The notes under the pieces: model-generated | Database searches by the model: none | The model's input: the letters and a program-made list of their open reading frames with translations, nothing else | Told to the model about the DNA's origin: nothing | In this document: piece by piece, positions 42,062 to 52,291 of the stretch | Numbering within the stretch: the stretch's first letter is position 1 | How the letters are laid out: each line of letters starts with the position of its first letter | Position numbers and translations under genes: made by a program | Origin: UBA2185 sp964564625 | GTDB taxonomy: Bacteria > Desulfobacterota > Syntrophia > Syntrophales > UBA2185 | DNA: 64,000 nt | Assembly: GCA_964564625.1 (NCBI GenBank) | Contig: CAZMBE010000005.1 | Span: 62,001 to 126,000, forward strand | Direction: 5' to 3'

Positions 42062-42919
42062 ATGTCACGAACGTTTCTTGCCATATTAATGCTTATATCT
42101 GCCGTTTCTAATGTATATGCGATTCAGTCCACGATTATGGAATCCGAAGGATATGCCTGTATGGGGGACGACAAATCAAGGAAACAGACGGAACAGCAAT
42201 CCATGGCCGATGCGAAAAGAAATGCCGTAGAAAATGTCCTCACGTATGTCAAGAGTGAAACAAAAGTGAAAGATTTCCAACTCGAAGAAGACATGATGAA
42301 AGCCTATGCCAATGCGTCGGTAAAGATTTTGGAAGTGAAGGAAAGCCGCTGGTACAAAGACGAACGTTCCGGTGACTGTTTGAAGACTAAAATTAAAGCT
42401 GAAGTAATTCCTGATGAAAAAGCAATCAAAGAGGCTGTATTGAGCAAGGTATCATTTGACAATCCTGCTATGCCCCTTACTGTTCGCCTCTGGACGGACA
42501 AAAAAGTATTCAAGAAGGGTGATACAATAAAAATCTACATTCAAGGGAATAAACCCTTCTATGCTCGTGTACATTACAGAGACGCGAAGGGCGAAATTGT
42601 CCAGCTGCTTCCGAATCCTTACAGGACAGATAACTACTTTAACGGGGGTGTTATATACGTAATTCCGTCCGGCAACGACAGGTTTGATCTGGAAGTAAGT
42701 CCGCCTTTTGGCGAGGAGAGCATCAGTCTCTATGCAAGTACATCTCCTCTGGGAGATATAGGGCTGTCGGGAGATGGCGCCGTGTATCAGGTTATTACCA
42801 AGGAGAATGATATCGGAATTCAGACCAGGGGTATTAAACTGAAAGAGAGAATTGAGGGAGGCAAGCCCCAGGCATCTGAATTTTTTGAGGAACGCATGAC
42901 GGTAACAACGGGACGTTAA
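42062..42919 (+). CDS. Exported DUF4384 protein
   Basis: A 285-residue protein with a signal peptide (1-20, ending VYA). The N-terminal part (SRKQTEQQSMADAKRNAVENV ... CLKTKIKAEVIPD split) resembles LPP20/FlgT-type domains; the C-terminal part from about 140 is DUF4384-like: FKKGDTIKIYIQGNKPFY, VHYRDAKGEIVQLLPNPY and EVSPPFGEESISLYAS. Such proteins are envelope proteins of unknown function. GGGAGG precedes the ATG, and the start is four bases from the pyrD stop. Confidence 0.78.
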   Translation: MSRTFLAILMLISAVSNVYAIQSTIMESEGYACMGDDKSRKQTEQQSMADAKRNAVENVLTYVKSETKVKDFQLEEDMMKAYANASVKILEVKESRWYKDERSGDCLKTKIKAEVIPDEKAIKEAVLSKVSFDNPAMPLTVRLWTDKKVFKKGDTIKIYIQGNKPFYARVHYRDAKGEIVQLLPNPYRTDNYFNGGVIYVIPSGNDRFDLEVSPPFGEESISLYASTSPLGDIGLSGDGAVYQVITKENDIGIQTRGIKLKERIEGGKPQASEFFEERMTVTTGR

Positions 42920-42974
42920 CATACCACGCACTTGCCGGTTTTCCATGGCAATCATAATAGCAGGGTGAAACAGG

Positions 42975-43658
42975 ATGGGCAAAGCACAAGTCATTGCAGA
43001 GGGTATTTATCTGATCGGCGGTCCGGATGTTTCGCGTTCTGATGACGCAACATCCTTCATCGTGGATTTTAATGGAAAGCTTGTCATGATTGATGCCGGC
43101 GCGGGAGGAAGTTCACGGATACTGCAAAAAAATATTGAGGACGCGGGACTTGATCCCAGGAAAATCTCAGCCCTTATTCTTACCCATAACCATATTGACC
43201 ATATAGGTTCAGCTCCGTATTTTCGAACACAGTTCGGATGCAAGATCGTAATGCACAACCTTGATGCCGAAGCTGTTGAGGAAGGTGACAGCATGAGAAC
43301 AGCGGCGAGCTGTTACGGAACAACATTTCCACCAACAGTTGTCGATGTGAAACTCATGGGTGACCATGAGACACTTCAGTTTGGCGGGGAGGAACTCCAC
43401 TGTCTCCATACACCGGGGCACACACCCGGGTCCCTTTCTGTGTATATGGATAGAGGAGGCAAGCGGATACTGTTTGGCCAGGATATCCACGGACCCTTTT
43501 TGGATATTTTCAGATCCGATATGGGCCTATGGAAAAAGTCAATGGAAAAACTCCTTGCCCTTGATGCAGATATACTCTGTGAAGGGCATTTCGGAATCTT
43601 TCAGCCGAAGGAGAACGTAATACGCTACATCAAGAGATACCTGAAAAATAACACCTGA
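42975..43658 (+). CDS. Metallo-beta-lactamase-fold hydrolase
   Basis: A 227-residue cytoplasmic MBL protein with the full set of metal ligands: THNHIDHIG (His71, His73, Asp75, His76), CLHTPGHTPGS, FGQDIH and CEGHFGIF. It resembles glyoxalase-II-like / flavin-free hydrolases and has no added domain. The substrate is unknown. It follows the DUF4384 gene by 55 bases. Confidence 0.86.
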   Translation: MGKAQVIAEGIYLIGGPDVSRSDDATSFIVDFNGKLVMIDAGAGGSSRILQKNIEDAGLDPRKISALILTHNHIDHIGSAPYFRTQFGCKIVMHNLDAEAVEEGDSMRTAASCYGTTFPPTVVDVKLMGDHETLQFGGEELHCLHTPGHTPGSLSVYMDRGGKRILFGQDIHGPFLDIFRSDMGLWKKSMEKLLALDADILCEGHFGIFQPKENVIRYIKRYLKNNT

Positions 43659-43752
43659 GGGATACTACCGAAGATTCTTTGGGTTGTTTCACTCACTCGA
43701 AATCTATCGGCTGTGTTATGTATCTTCGGCAATAATTTGGGCAAGCTAAGCT

Positions 43753-44157
43753 TCACGTATGTAAAACAGAATCAATTGTAATCACCAGCTCTTCAGCAGT
43801 CACAGGTTTGGCAATAAACATTCTCCCGCCGATTATGCCATCCTGCGATTGTGTTTCGCTCCTCGACGCTATAGCGGTAATAAACAGTACAGGGATGTCT
43901 TTTGTATTCGGATCCTCAAGAAGCAATCCCGCGACCTGTCCCCCATTCATATCGGGCATGATAATATCGAGAAGGACCAGATCGGGATGTTCCTTTGAAG
44001 CCATGATTAAACCGGTTTCACCGCTTGTGGTTGTGATAACTACATATTTGCCTGTCTTTTCCAGATTGAGTTTCACAAAAAAACAAAAATCTTCTTCGTC
44101 ATCTATGAGTAAGACCTTCTTCCTGCGAGGGGTTTCCTGTCTGGTTGTATCGTTCAT
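43753..44157 (-). CDS. Single-domain response regulator
   Basis: A 134-residue receiver with Asp19/Asp20, phosphoacceptor Asp64 (VLLDIIMPDMNG), Thr94 and Lys117 (MFIAKPV). No output domain. TGAGGAT precedes the ATG. It follows the HEAT-repeat gene by 55 bases on the same strand, suggesting a shared transcript and a joint role. Confidence 0.87.
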   Translation of the reverse strand: MNDTTRQETPRRKKVLLIDDEEDFCFFVKLNLEKTGKYVVITTTSGETGLIMASKEHPDLVLLDIIMPDMNGGQVAGLLLEDPNTKDIPVLFITAIASRSETQSQDGIIGGRMFIAKPVTAEELVITIDSVLHT

Positions 44158-44212
44158 AATATTATCCTCAGTGTATGAAGCATTCTTGCAGCAGTAAATA
44201 ATTTGAAAGTTA

Positions 44213-45874
44213 TTATTTTTCTGCTTTCCTTGTGATCCTTCCTAATGCCTTCTCAGCGGCAGTTTTTACCGCAGGACTATATGACGTGAAGCGGAAAAAG
44301 CCCTTATGTTTGCTGATTTCCGTCAGGAATGACACCGCCTCTTTATCACCGATGTTTCCCAGGGCAAGACATATCTTTTCCTGCAGATCCGTTTTTACTT
44401 CATCTGGCACAGAAAGTTTGGTCTTGAAAAGCTCTATAAGCGGATGTATGGCGTCTCGATATTTCAAAGAACCCAGAGTAGCTACAACACCTGCTTTGAA
44501 CAGGTCATCACATTTCGGGAGGGCATCCAAAAGGATTTTACCTCTTGAGCTTCCTCCGATATTGCTGATACCTTTCAATGCTTCCCTCTGAACCCTGTGA
44601 TCTTCATGATAGAGAAGTGGTTCGAGGACGCGTGTGTGTTCTTCCCTGCCTATTCTGCCTAAAAGCCGCACAAGATTCCTCAGGTAAAACCAGGGAGATT
44701 TTGGATCTATCATGCCCGTAATTATGTGTGCAGCCCCAGGGCCCATCTCGGTTATCAAGTTAAGTACCAGTACACGTTCTGATGAGTCTTCACTTTTTTG
44801 CAAGATCTCTAAAAGACGGTGAAGAGAGAATTCAGACATTATTGTGAGTATCCGGGCCGCTTCAGTTTTTTCATTATCTTTATTGGTCCTTATTTCTTCT
44901 AAGAGAATATCCACTATTTCATTCGATGCGAATTCTTTTGACGCAGCAGACACCGCCGATCGAATCTCATCATTTTTTTTAATCTCATTGGAAACTATCA
45001 GATGAAAAACATGCACTATGGGATGACAATCAGAAAATTGTCGGTTGCGAATCAAGGAATGAGCGAGCTTCGTAAGTTCGGTGGAAATCTTTTGCAAGGC
45101 GGGAGTATATGCAATTTCGATCTTGAGCCAGTCAACTATTTTTCCCGATATCGCTCGCAGTATCTGTATCTTCTGTGCCGCATAGATTTTTTCCAGAATA
45201 TTTGCTAAGGCCTCAGACGCATAAGCCCTTGCAATTGCGTCATCAACGAGAAGTGTATCGCTTAATCTTTCAATAATGGCCTCCGCGGTCTCAGTCTCTC
45301 CTTCGGTAAAGAGGTCCTGTACTACTCTATATGAAGATTTTACAACGCTCTCGTCAATGACTCCAGCATCAAGCGTATGAATGATACGTCTTCCCGCTTT
45401 CTTGGGAACACTTTGTCGTTCTTGATCCCTGGCGGTAGAAATCTTTCTATTGATGAGAATGTGAGGAATTTTTCTCCCTGTTATGACTTGTTCAAGGCCT
45501 CCTTTCGATTTCACTGCATCGGGCTTCGTGGACATTGCTTCAAGAAAGTGGATAAGTTCGATTTTGCCAAGGCCTTTCTCAAAGGTAAGATTCTTGATCC
45601 CGTAATTGATCATTAACATAAGAAAGATCGCCACCTGGGGCTTACCCAAATGCTTATGACTCAGCTGCTTGCCGGAGACGAGGAGGTTCCTGTCCGACTC
45701 CTCAAATATTATAGATTTTTCATCGTCAAAAATGGCCTGAAAAGTCTCATAAAGTCTGTCGATGGTGTTTGCGGTCATTGCGTGAGTAGGCGTGTAGAGG
45801 TGTAAACTAACGATTGCTGAATTCATAATGATCAAAGTATCAACGGCTTTTTCCTGAATACCCGAGCTGGACAT
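44213..45874 (-). CDS. HEAT-repeat protein
   Basis: A 553-residue protein. The N-terminal ~110 residues (IVSLHLYTPTHAMTANTID ... LLVSGKQLSHKHLGKPQV split) match a domain seen before HEAT repeats in deltaproteobacterial regulators. The C-terminal half carries HEAT/PBS-lyase-like helices (WFYLRNLVRLLGRIGREEH, LEPLLYHEDHRVQREALKG, DALPKCDDLFKAGVVATLG, ICLALGNIGDKEAVSFL). A protein-protein scaffold without enzymatic motif is likely. GAGGTG precedes the ATG. Confidence 0.8.
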   Translation of the reverse strand: MSSSGIQEKAVDTLIIMNSAIVSLHLYTPTHAMTANTIDRLYETFQAIFDDEKSIIFEESDRNLLVSGKQLSHKHLGKPQVAIFLMLMINYGIKNLTFEKGLGKIELIHFLEAMSTKPDAVKSKGGLEQVITGRKIPHILINRKISTARDQERQSVPKKAGRRIIHTLDAGVIDESVVKSSYRVVQDLFTEGETETAEAIIERLSDTLLVDDAIARAYASEALANILEKIYAAQKIQILRAISGKIVDWLKIEIAYTPALQKISTELTKLAHSLIRNRQFSDCHPIVHVFHLIVSNEIKKNDEIRSAVSAASKEFASNEIVDILLEEIRTNKDNEKTEAARILTIMSEFSLHRLLEILQKSEDSSERVLVLNLITEMGPGAAHIITGMIDPKSPWFYLRNLVRLLGRIGREEHTRVLEPLLYHEDHRVQREALKGISNIGGSSRGKILLDALPKCDDLFKAGVVATLGSLKYRDAIHPLIELFKTKLSVPDEVKTDLQEKICLALGNIGDKEAVSFLTEISKHKGFFRFTSYSPAVKTAAEKALGRITRKAEK

Positions 45875-46090
45875 TCTTTCACCTCATGAAACCGGTAGCA
45901 TGTACACACTCCGCAGTATCCTGCAGAGATCTTCACTAAGTCTTTGTTATCAATTCTTTACTGGTGTTTTTATCCTTATTATGCCATACATTTTTGTCAA
46001 CTCTAGTAGTATACACAGGCGCTGCAAAATCGCGCTTTTAAAAGATCAAACAACTTGCGGCACTATACATTAATTAGAGAAAAATTGAAA

Positions 46091-46693
46091 TCATAAGTCT
46101 TGAAGATGGTGAGTATCATTGAAGGCGATTATCGTGCCTTTCCCGTCTTCAAACTCCACAATAGTTTTTGATGCCACGTCTACACGAACCTCTCTCGCAA
46201 AGGATAGATCAATGTTGCGAATTTTGCAGAGAATGGTCATGATCGTCATACTATGAGAAACGACAAGAATGTTTTTTGGAGTATCGATGATTTTTTTTAT
46301 GGCACTCCATGCGCGTGTCTGCACATCATGGAGCGATTCACCGTTCGGCATAACGACTGAGGCTGGGTTCAGGAACCACTCTTTTATGAACGGAAGATGC
46401 TTCTCCTTCAAATCTTCTATCGATACGTTTTCAAAATCCCCGTGGTTCATTTCTTGAAGATTTCTTTCGATGTCGATAGATACATTATGAAATTTGCCAA
46501 TGGCCAGGGCTGTCTGATACGCGCGCTTTAAAGGACTTGATACAATACCTTCGATTGATTCTCTTCTGAGAGACTCAGCAAGCTTTTCCACCTGTCTGCG
46601 GCCGCGGTCGCTCAATTCAATATCGGTTATCCCCTGTACTATATTTTCTCGATTCGAGAGGGTCTCTCCATGTCTTACCAGAATCAGCCTCAT
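46091..46693 (-). CDS. Histidine phosphatase family protein (phosphoglycerate mutase-like)
   Basis: A 200-residue enzyme with the catalytic RHGET motif (His8), GITDIELSDRGRRQVEKLA, SSPLKRAYQTA, and a second His in VVSHSMTI. This fits CobC (alpha-ribazole phosphatase) or a general phosphatase; no cobalamin gene is adjacent. The ATG at 46693 is preferred over GTG 46699 because GAGG lies five bases upstream of it. Confidence 0.85.
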   Translation of the reverse strand: MRLILVRHGETLSNRENIVQGITDIELSDRGRRQVEKLAESLRRESIEGIVSSPLKRAYQTALAIGKFHNVSIDIERNLQEMNHGDFENVSIEDLKEKHLPFIKEWFLNPASVVMPNGESLHDVQTRAWSAIKKIIDTPKNILVVSHSMTIMTILCKIRNIDLSFAREVRVDVASKTIVEFEDGKGTIIAFNDTHHLQDL

Positions 46694-46805
46694 TATCACC
46701 TCATCATGGAACGGTCATTCCGGAAATGATGATGCCATGTCTCTTCATCATATGTATGCGTGTAGTTACAATGTATCAGGAAGTCCACCTCTGATACACC
46801 GTGGG

Positions 46806-49800
46806 TTACATGCCGCGCTCAATCTCCTGTATTTTCTTTTCCAGGCGCTTTGGGGAGACAGGCAGTGCTGTCTTTAACTCCTGGGCGAAAAGAGATATTT
46901 TGTATTCCTCAATCATCCATCGATAATCCTCAATGGCTTTTAATTTTTCCTCTGAATCCCCGACAGCAACGCTATTTACCATATCTTGCAGTTTAACGGT
47001 AAATATTTTTATTTCTTCATCCTTTGCAATGGCCCTTCCCAAGTGCGCTATGCCTCTTTCCGCGCGTATGGTGATGGCCTTTAGATAGCGCGGTATATGG
47101 CGTAGTCTGTCATTGTCGTATTTGATCAGGAAATCTTTCGGCATCAGAAGATCAAGTTCTTCTTTAAGGTGAGAAAGATATTGCAGGACCGGGTTGTTGA
47201 ATCGGTTCATCTTTACCAGATTTTGTAATGATGCGGCTGTATCATAATACGCCCGAAGGAGGGGCATGCATTTTTTTAAAACCGCCTGACCTTCAGGGAG
47301 AATCTGCCTGGCAATTTGTTCGGCGTGGTTGATAAAGGCATCCTGATTTCTTATATTTCTGGAGAAAAGAGTATGTGCAACCTTTGAGGCAATCATATTT
47401 TCGGCCTGATTTACGCCGCCGAATTTGTCAGCCCATATCTTCGCATCACCTGCGAGGGTAACGGCTTTTTTCAAATGCTTGAGCACATCTTTAAAGTGGA
47501 TTGCGTAAAGCATCATGACGCCTTTTTTATGAGAGGCTTCTGCATCCTGCATGTTTTTAAACACACGGATATTGACGCATCCTTCCGAGGGCTCAAGTCC
47601 AGGGTATGCATAACCTTCGAAACAATCCCCGCTTTCCAATCTGATTGACGTGGGCAGTTCTCCGAAATCCCAGTGTGTCACGCATGTTTTTTCCCAAAGC
47701 AACCGCGCTTTGCTGAAAGCGTTTGATTCCGCCTCAGCGATAATACCATTTTGGAGTTCACGGATATCCCGGCTCGCGGCTACTTCTTTTCCCTGCGCAT
47801 CAACCACGGAAAAGCGAATCTGCAAATAATCGGCAAGCGCATCGCGTGCCCACAATGAGGTGGGGATTTCAACACCGAATTTCTCATTAATGATTTTGCT
47901 CAACGCGGAGGGAAGAGACCCTTTCCCTTCGTGAATTACGGATATGATTGCAGTGCCTGTGTGTGAAAGGGGAGGGAGTTTCTTTTTATATTCTTTGGGA
48001 AGGCCTTTAAGAAGGGCGGCAACCTTCTCACGGAGAAGGCCGGGAATGACCCAGTCTGCGGAACTTGCGCTCAGCGCGGAAATCATATGCATGGGGACTT
48101 TTAATGTGATGCCATCCTCGGCGGTTCCCGGAGCAAAGCGATATGCACACGGAAACCTATGTTCATTGAGAACAACCTCATCAGGGTAGAGCGATAATTC
48201 CTCCTCCTCCGGTTTTCGTTGCAGAACGTCATCTTCCTTCATCCTGAGAAAGCTGTCACCGCCTCTTTCCTTAATCAGTTTCTGCAGAGTTCTCACATCA
48301 TAGATGCCGAAAAGCCTCTCGCCATAAAATTGGGCAATGCTCTCTTCATCAGTGAGCAGATTACGCTTCCTGATTTTATCTTCCATATTTGAAACGCGCT
48401 CAATGACATCATGATTGTGGATCAGAAAGGGGAAAGGTTTTTTTAAATCTCCTTCTATAAGGGCGCTTCGGATAAAAATATGCGAGGCATCATCTTGATT
48501 GATCCGGCCATAGGAAACAGGCCTCCGGGGCACTATCAGCAATCCGAACAGGCTAACCTGCTCATAGGCTATTACTTCACCACGATCCCTGCTCCAGTGA
48601 GGCTCGGAATATGTTGACCTGCAGAGCGCCCCCCCCAGTTCCTCCAACCACTCCATTGTAATATTGGCTGCCACCCGCGCAAAGAGCCGCGAGGTTTCAA
48701 CCATCTCGGCAGCTACAATCCAGCGACCGCCTTTGTTGAAAAGCCCGGATCCGGGGAAAATCATCACTTCTTTTCCTTTGGCGGCGGCATACATGTTCTT
48801 TTCTTTTTTTGTCGCGATGTTGGAAAGATAGCCTGAAAGGATCGATTTATGGATACCTTCGTAAAGGTGTTTGTCATTCACATCATTTCTTTTCTTGATG
48901 TCCAAACCCTGCTCATTCAGAATCTCTTTGAGCTGCTCATACACATCGATCCACTCTCTCATCCTTCTATACGACAGATAATGATCCCGGCAGAACCTCT
49001 TCATCCTGTTTTTGCTTTTTACAGTTTTTAAAAAACCGTGGTATTGATTCCAGATGCGAAGCAGGGTCATGAAATCAGAGGCAGGGTCAGTAAAGCCGGC
49101 ATGGATTTTATCTGCCTCTTTCTCGAGTTCCACCGGCCTTTCCCGCGGATCCTGGATACTGAGTGCGGCAGCAATGATAAGAATGTCATCCACGCATCCT
49201 TCCTTTTCCGCTTCAATGATCATCCGGGCAATGCGGGGGTCAATGGGAAGACGGGCCATCATCCTTCCTCTTTCCGTCAGCGAATAATGAGTTTCTTCAC
49301 TTGCGGAGACTGTTTCCTTTTTTTCTCTATCAAGGGTGTCCCGTGTATGACTCTTATCATGCCAAATTTCCTTTTTAGTACCATTTCGCCTGTCATTCCC
49401 GCCCCGTATCGGAGTATGATGTAATCTCAAGAGGGAATTTACATTCGTCCCTTGCTTACATGATTCGATTGCGCCAAGTTCCCTGAGGATGTCAATACCG
49501 TCCCGGATGTTCTTCGCGTGCGGAGGATCTATGAAGGGAAACGTTGATATTTCTCCCAGACCGAGGGAAAGCATTCTCAGGATGACCTCCGCCAGGTTTG
49601 ATCTGAGAATTTCCGGTTCCGTGAACAAGGGGCGGTTTTCGTAATCACCTGCATCGAACAAACGCATACAAATCCCGTTCTGCACTCGACCGCAGCGACC
49701 TTTTCTCTGATCAGCGCTGCTTTTTGAAATTGCTCTCACGGGGAGACTTGTAGTACGGGAACGGGGGTTATATTGGGAAATACGGGCAAGGCCGGTATCG

Positions 49801-50777
49801 ACAACATATCTGATGCCGGCAATGGTAACGGATGTTTCGGCCACATTGGTGGCCACAACAATCTTTCTCAAAGACGATGGTTGAAAGACACGGCGCTGCT
49901 CCATCCAGGGGAGGCGGGCAAACAGAGGAAGAACAGTGGCTGCGTAATCCAGCTTTGCCTCTATGAGTTCGCACGTATCACGAATATCCTGTTCTGTCGG
50001 CATAAACACGAGTATATCTCCACCGGATCTCTCTGCCATGATCTTTGACACGGCGGTGACTGCCGCGTCAACATAGGTGATCTCTCCTGTTTCTTCAAGT
50101 TTGTGATCCAGGGGTCTGTAGCGCACTTCCACGGGATACATGCGTCCGGAGACTTCAATAACAGGTGCATGAAAAGCGCGGGAGAATTTCTCCGTATCGA
50201 TGGTTGCCGACGTGATAATGACTTTGAGATCCCTTCTTTTTCTCATGAGCATCCTCAGGATGCCCAGGACAAAATCGATATTGAGGCTTCTCTCATGAGC
50301 TTCATCCACAATGACAGTATCGTATTGGCGCAAAAATGGGTCGTTCTGGGCTTCGTTAAGAAGAATCCCATCAGTCATAATCTTTATGTAGTTGTTCCCT
50401 CCGGATCTGTCTTCAAAGCGGATCTGGTAACCCACGGAACAGCCAAGCTCTTCTCCAAATTCTTCAGCGACCCGATGGGCCACGGTAATGGCGGCTACCC
50501 TTCTTGGTTGCGTGCAGCCGATTATACCGGAGATTCCCCTGCCGGCTTCGAGACACATCTTCGGAATCTGCGTTGTCTTTCCCGAGCCCGTTTCCCCTGT
50601 GATAACAACAGCACGATGCCTTCTTATGGCCTCGACGATGGCATCTTTTTTTGCCGTGATCGGGAGTGCTTCAGGATAGGTAATTCTCGGGGCAGTCGCA
50701 ATCCTTGCAGCCTTTACCGTGTTGGTACTTTTTGAATTCCTCTTTTTCAAAGGCCTCCTAATATTCTTTTTTTGCAA
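46806..50777 (-). CDS. hrpA: ATP-dependent RNA helicase HrpA
   Basis: A 1323-residue DEAH-box helicase: Walker A GETGSGKTTQIP (61-72), TQPRRVAA, DEAH in VIVDEAHERSLN (157-166), SATID, NVAETSVTI, QRKGRCGR, then the HA2/OB region and the C-terminal DUF3418 typical of HrpA. In Escherichia coli HrpA resolves stalled ribosomes and processes fimbrial mRNA. Residues about 440-497 are an extra segment with repeat-like sequence (HTPIRGGNDRRNG) placed between the ratchet region and LTERGRMMARLPIDPRIARM. Starts with TTG and no clear Shine-Dalgarno, so the exact N-terminus is uncertain. Confidence 0.92.
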   Translation of the reverse strand: MQKKNIRRPLKKRNSKSTNTVKAARIATAPRITYPEALPITAKKDAIVEAIRRHRAVVITGETGSGKTTQIPKMCLEAGRGISGIIGCTQPRRVAAITVAHRVAEEFGEELGCSVGYQIRFEDRSGGNNYIKIMTDGILLNEAQNDPFLRQYDTVIVDEAHERSLNIDFVLGILRMLMRKRRDLKVIITSATIDTEKFSRAFHAPVIEVSGRMYPVEVRYRPLDHKLEETGEITYVDAAVTAVSKIMAERSGGDILVFMPTEQDIRDTCELIEAKLDYAATVLPLFARLPWMEQRRVFQPSSLRKIVVATNVAETSVTIAGIRYVVDTGLARISQYNPRSRTTSLPVRAISKSSADQRKGRCGRVQNGICMRLFDAGDYENRPLFTEPEILRSNLAEVILRMLSLGLGEISTFPFIDPPHAKNIRDGIDILRELGAIESCKQGTNVNSLLRLHHTPIRGGNDRRNGTKKEIWHDKSHTRDTLDREKKETVSASEETHYSLTERGRMMARLPIDPRIARMIIEAEKEGCVDDILIIAAALSIQDPRERPVELEKEADKIHAGFTDPASDFMTLLRIWNQYHGFLKTVKSKNRMKRFCRDHYLSYRRMREWIDVYEQLKEILNEQGLDIKKRNDVNDKHLYEGIHKSILSGYLSNIATKKEKNMYAAAKGKEVMIFPGSGLFNKGGRWIVAAEMVETSRLFARVAANITMEWLEELGGALCRSTYSEPHWSRDRGEVIAYEQVSLFGLLIVPRRPVSYGRINQDDASHIFIRSALIEGDLKKPFPFLIHNHDVIERVSNMEDKIRKRNLLTDEESIAQFYGERLFGIYDVRTLQKLIKERGGDSFLRMKEDDVLQRKPEEEELSLYPDEVVLNEHRFPCAYRFAPGTAEDGITLKVPMHMISALSASSADWVIPGLLREKVAALLKGLPKEYKKKLPPLSHTGTAIISVIHEGKGSLPSALSKIINEKFGVEIPTSLWARDALADYLQIRFSVVDAQGKEVAASRDIRELQNGIIAEAESNAFSKARLLWEKTCVTHWDFGELPTSIRLESGDCFEGYAYPGLEPSEGCVNIRVFKNMQDAEASHKKGVMMLYAIHFKDVLKHLKKAVTLAGDAKIWADKFGGVNQAENMIASKVAHTLFSRNIRNQDAFINHAEQIARQILPEGQAVLKKCMPLLRAYYDTAASLQNLVKMNRFNNPVLQYLSHLKEELDLLMPKDFLIKYDNDRLRHIPRYLKAITIRAERGIAHLGRAIAKDEEIKIFTVKLQDMVNSVAVGDSEEKLKAIEDYRWMIEEYKISLFAQELKTALPVSPKRLEKKIQEIERGM
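49287..49460. repeat. Repeat-like in-frame insertion within hrpA
   Basis: On the plus strand it includes TGTCATTCCCGCCCCGTATC, the same GTCATTCCCGC core as the repeat in recB (seen there as GCGGGAATGAC). The hrpA frame stays open. Outside it, HrpA-type sequence resumes at YSLTERGRMMARL. Limits are approximate. Confidence 0.5.
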
Positions 50778-51082
50778 TGGTCTCTGACTATCATTTTTGG
50801 TAAACTTGGTCTATGGGGTTTTTATCATACGTCATGGCAGATGTTATATAATTTTAGATATTGATATGAAGCATACGCTCGCTACCGGATTCATAATTGT
50901 GTAGACATAACCGTCAGTGCGACAATACACTAAAATATCGTATGAAAATGACTTGTTTTATTTGCTACACATGGTATTTTAACTCTACAAGAATAGATAC
51001 TATGGTGAGCATGTTGTGGCTATAGCAATACATGTGGATCACAGGGCAGCAATTATCATCGTCAGTTTCCGGAGGTTCGATT

Positions 51083-51631
51083 TTGACATCTGATAACATA
51101 ACTATATCTCATGGAGTTACAGGTGAGTTTGCATTTGTAACTCCTTCCGTGTGGGATGACCTGAAGGAAGATATTTTTCAAATAGAAGAAGAAAGTTTTT
51201 CATCATCTCTCTGTGAAAGCAAAGATGACCTGCTCAAAATAGTCAATTCTCCCACAAGCTTGTTTATCGTTCTCAGAAGCCCCTCTGTTTCCGGAGTGAT
51301 AGGGTATCTTGCGGCAGATCTGCTTGAAGAATTTTCAGAAGTTCCGGGGACCACATCTGATCCATACTTTGATCAGGGCAAAACCGTTTACATTGTCTCT
51401 GTTGCGATACATCGGGATTGGCGTCGTCTCGGATTGGGTGTAGCCACTCAAAAAGAGTGTCTGCGTGTGGCTTCGCAAAGAGGTTTCATGAGGGTGACGG
51501 CTCATATCGAAAGAGGCGCAGCGTTTCGGATGGGCTTGGGAGCAAGAGTTCTTATGTCATTTGACAACTGGTATGGTACAGGACGGACCTTTGATTATGT
51601 AGAGTTTTCAACTCATCTTCGAGAAACATAG
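51083..51631 (+). CDS. GNAT-family N-acetyltransferase
   Basis: An acetyltransferase of about 182 residues with the acetyl-CoA signature VSVAIHRDWRRLGLGVATQKE and an upstream beta-strand core (LFIVLRSPSVSGVIGYLAAD). The TTG at 51083 is favoured since GGAGG lies seven bases before it; the ATG at 51032 has none. The FQIEEESFSSSL start resembles RimI-type enzymes, but the C-terminus (GTGRTFDYVEFS) differs. Substrate unknown. The 305-base region upstream (50778-51082) shows no other gene and should hold divergent promoters for this gene and hrpA. Confidence 0.75.
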   Translation: MTSDNITISHGVTGEFAFVTPSVWDDLKEDIFQIEEESFSSSLCESKDDLLKIVNSPTSLFIVLRSPSVSGVIGYLAADLLEEFSEVPGTTSDPYFDQGKTVYIVSVAIHRDWRRLGLGVATQKECLRVASQRGFMRVTAHIERGAAFRMGLGARVLMSFDNWYGTGRTFDYVEFSTHLRET

Positions 51632-51782
51632 TACAGGTCCACTGTGAAAGAATGAATAGAGAATTATTGAAACATGTTCCATATTTCAACTATGTCTAAC
51701 ATGCGCAGAGTGATGCATTTCCCCGCACATATGGCATTCGGGCTTGAATGTAACATGCAACATCAGACCAGGTGGTAGATCT

Positions 51783-52157
51783 ATGACAGATAGAAGAGGC
51801 GAAAAAGCAGGATGGATCGGAGGGTGGTTTGGCGGATTTATCTGGGTGTTTCTGATGTCAATTATGTGGGCAGTGATGGGAAAAGGAATTGAAGGCATCA
51901 CAGGATTGGTATTAACAGGCTTGGGAGCGGTGGTGGTTGTTCTATCAGCGCCATGGAAACATCCGATGACGCCTTACTGGAAGCTCATGTTGCCCATCTA
52001 TGCAATATTCGGCGTTTCAGTTGTCTGGGCCGTTTGGTCATTTGGTAACATGTGGGAAGCGGGCTTGAGCTGGTGGTTGATTTTCCTGCTTTTCCCGCTC
52101 TTGTTGCCCTTCGGTACGTTGGGCAAACGTCGATGGAATGATTCATATAAGGAATAG
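51783..52157 (+). CDS. Small integral membrane protein of unknown function
   Basis: A 124-residue Trp-rich protein with about four transmembrane helices (residues about 11-30, 36-55, 66-86, 91-110) and charged ends. AGGTGG precedes the ATG at 51783; the longer frame from 51744 has no site. No family recognised. It stands alone ahead of the glycogen synthase fusion. Confidence 0.65.
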   Translation: MTDRRGEKAGWIGGWFGGFIWVFLMSIMWAVMGKGIEGITGLVLTGLGAVVVVLSAPWKHPMTPYWKLMLPIYAIFGVSVVWAVWSFGNMWEAGLSWWLIFLLFPLLLPFGTLGKRRWNDSYKE

Positions 52158-52291
52158 TACAAATCAGAAGAAGGCCTCAATATAGATCCTCTGCATTTAC
52201 AACCGCTTCAAAAAGGTATATATAATGTACAGGCAAGTCCATGGCATCCTGCCCCCGCGGGAATCACAGTGCTAAAGAAAGGGGTTTTCAT

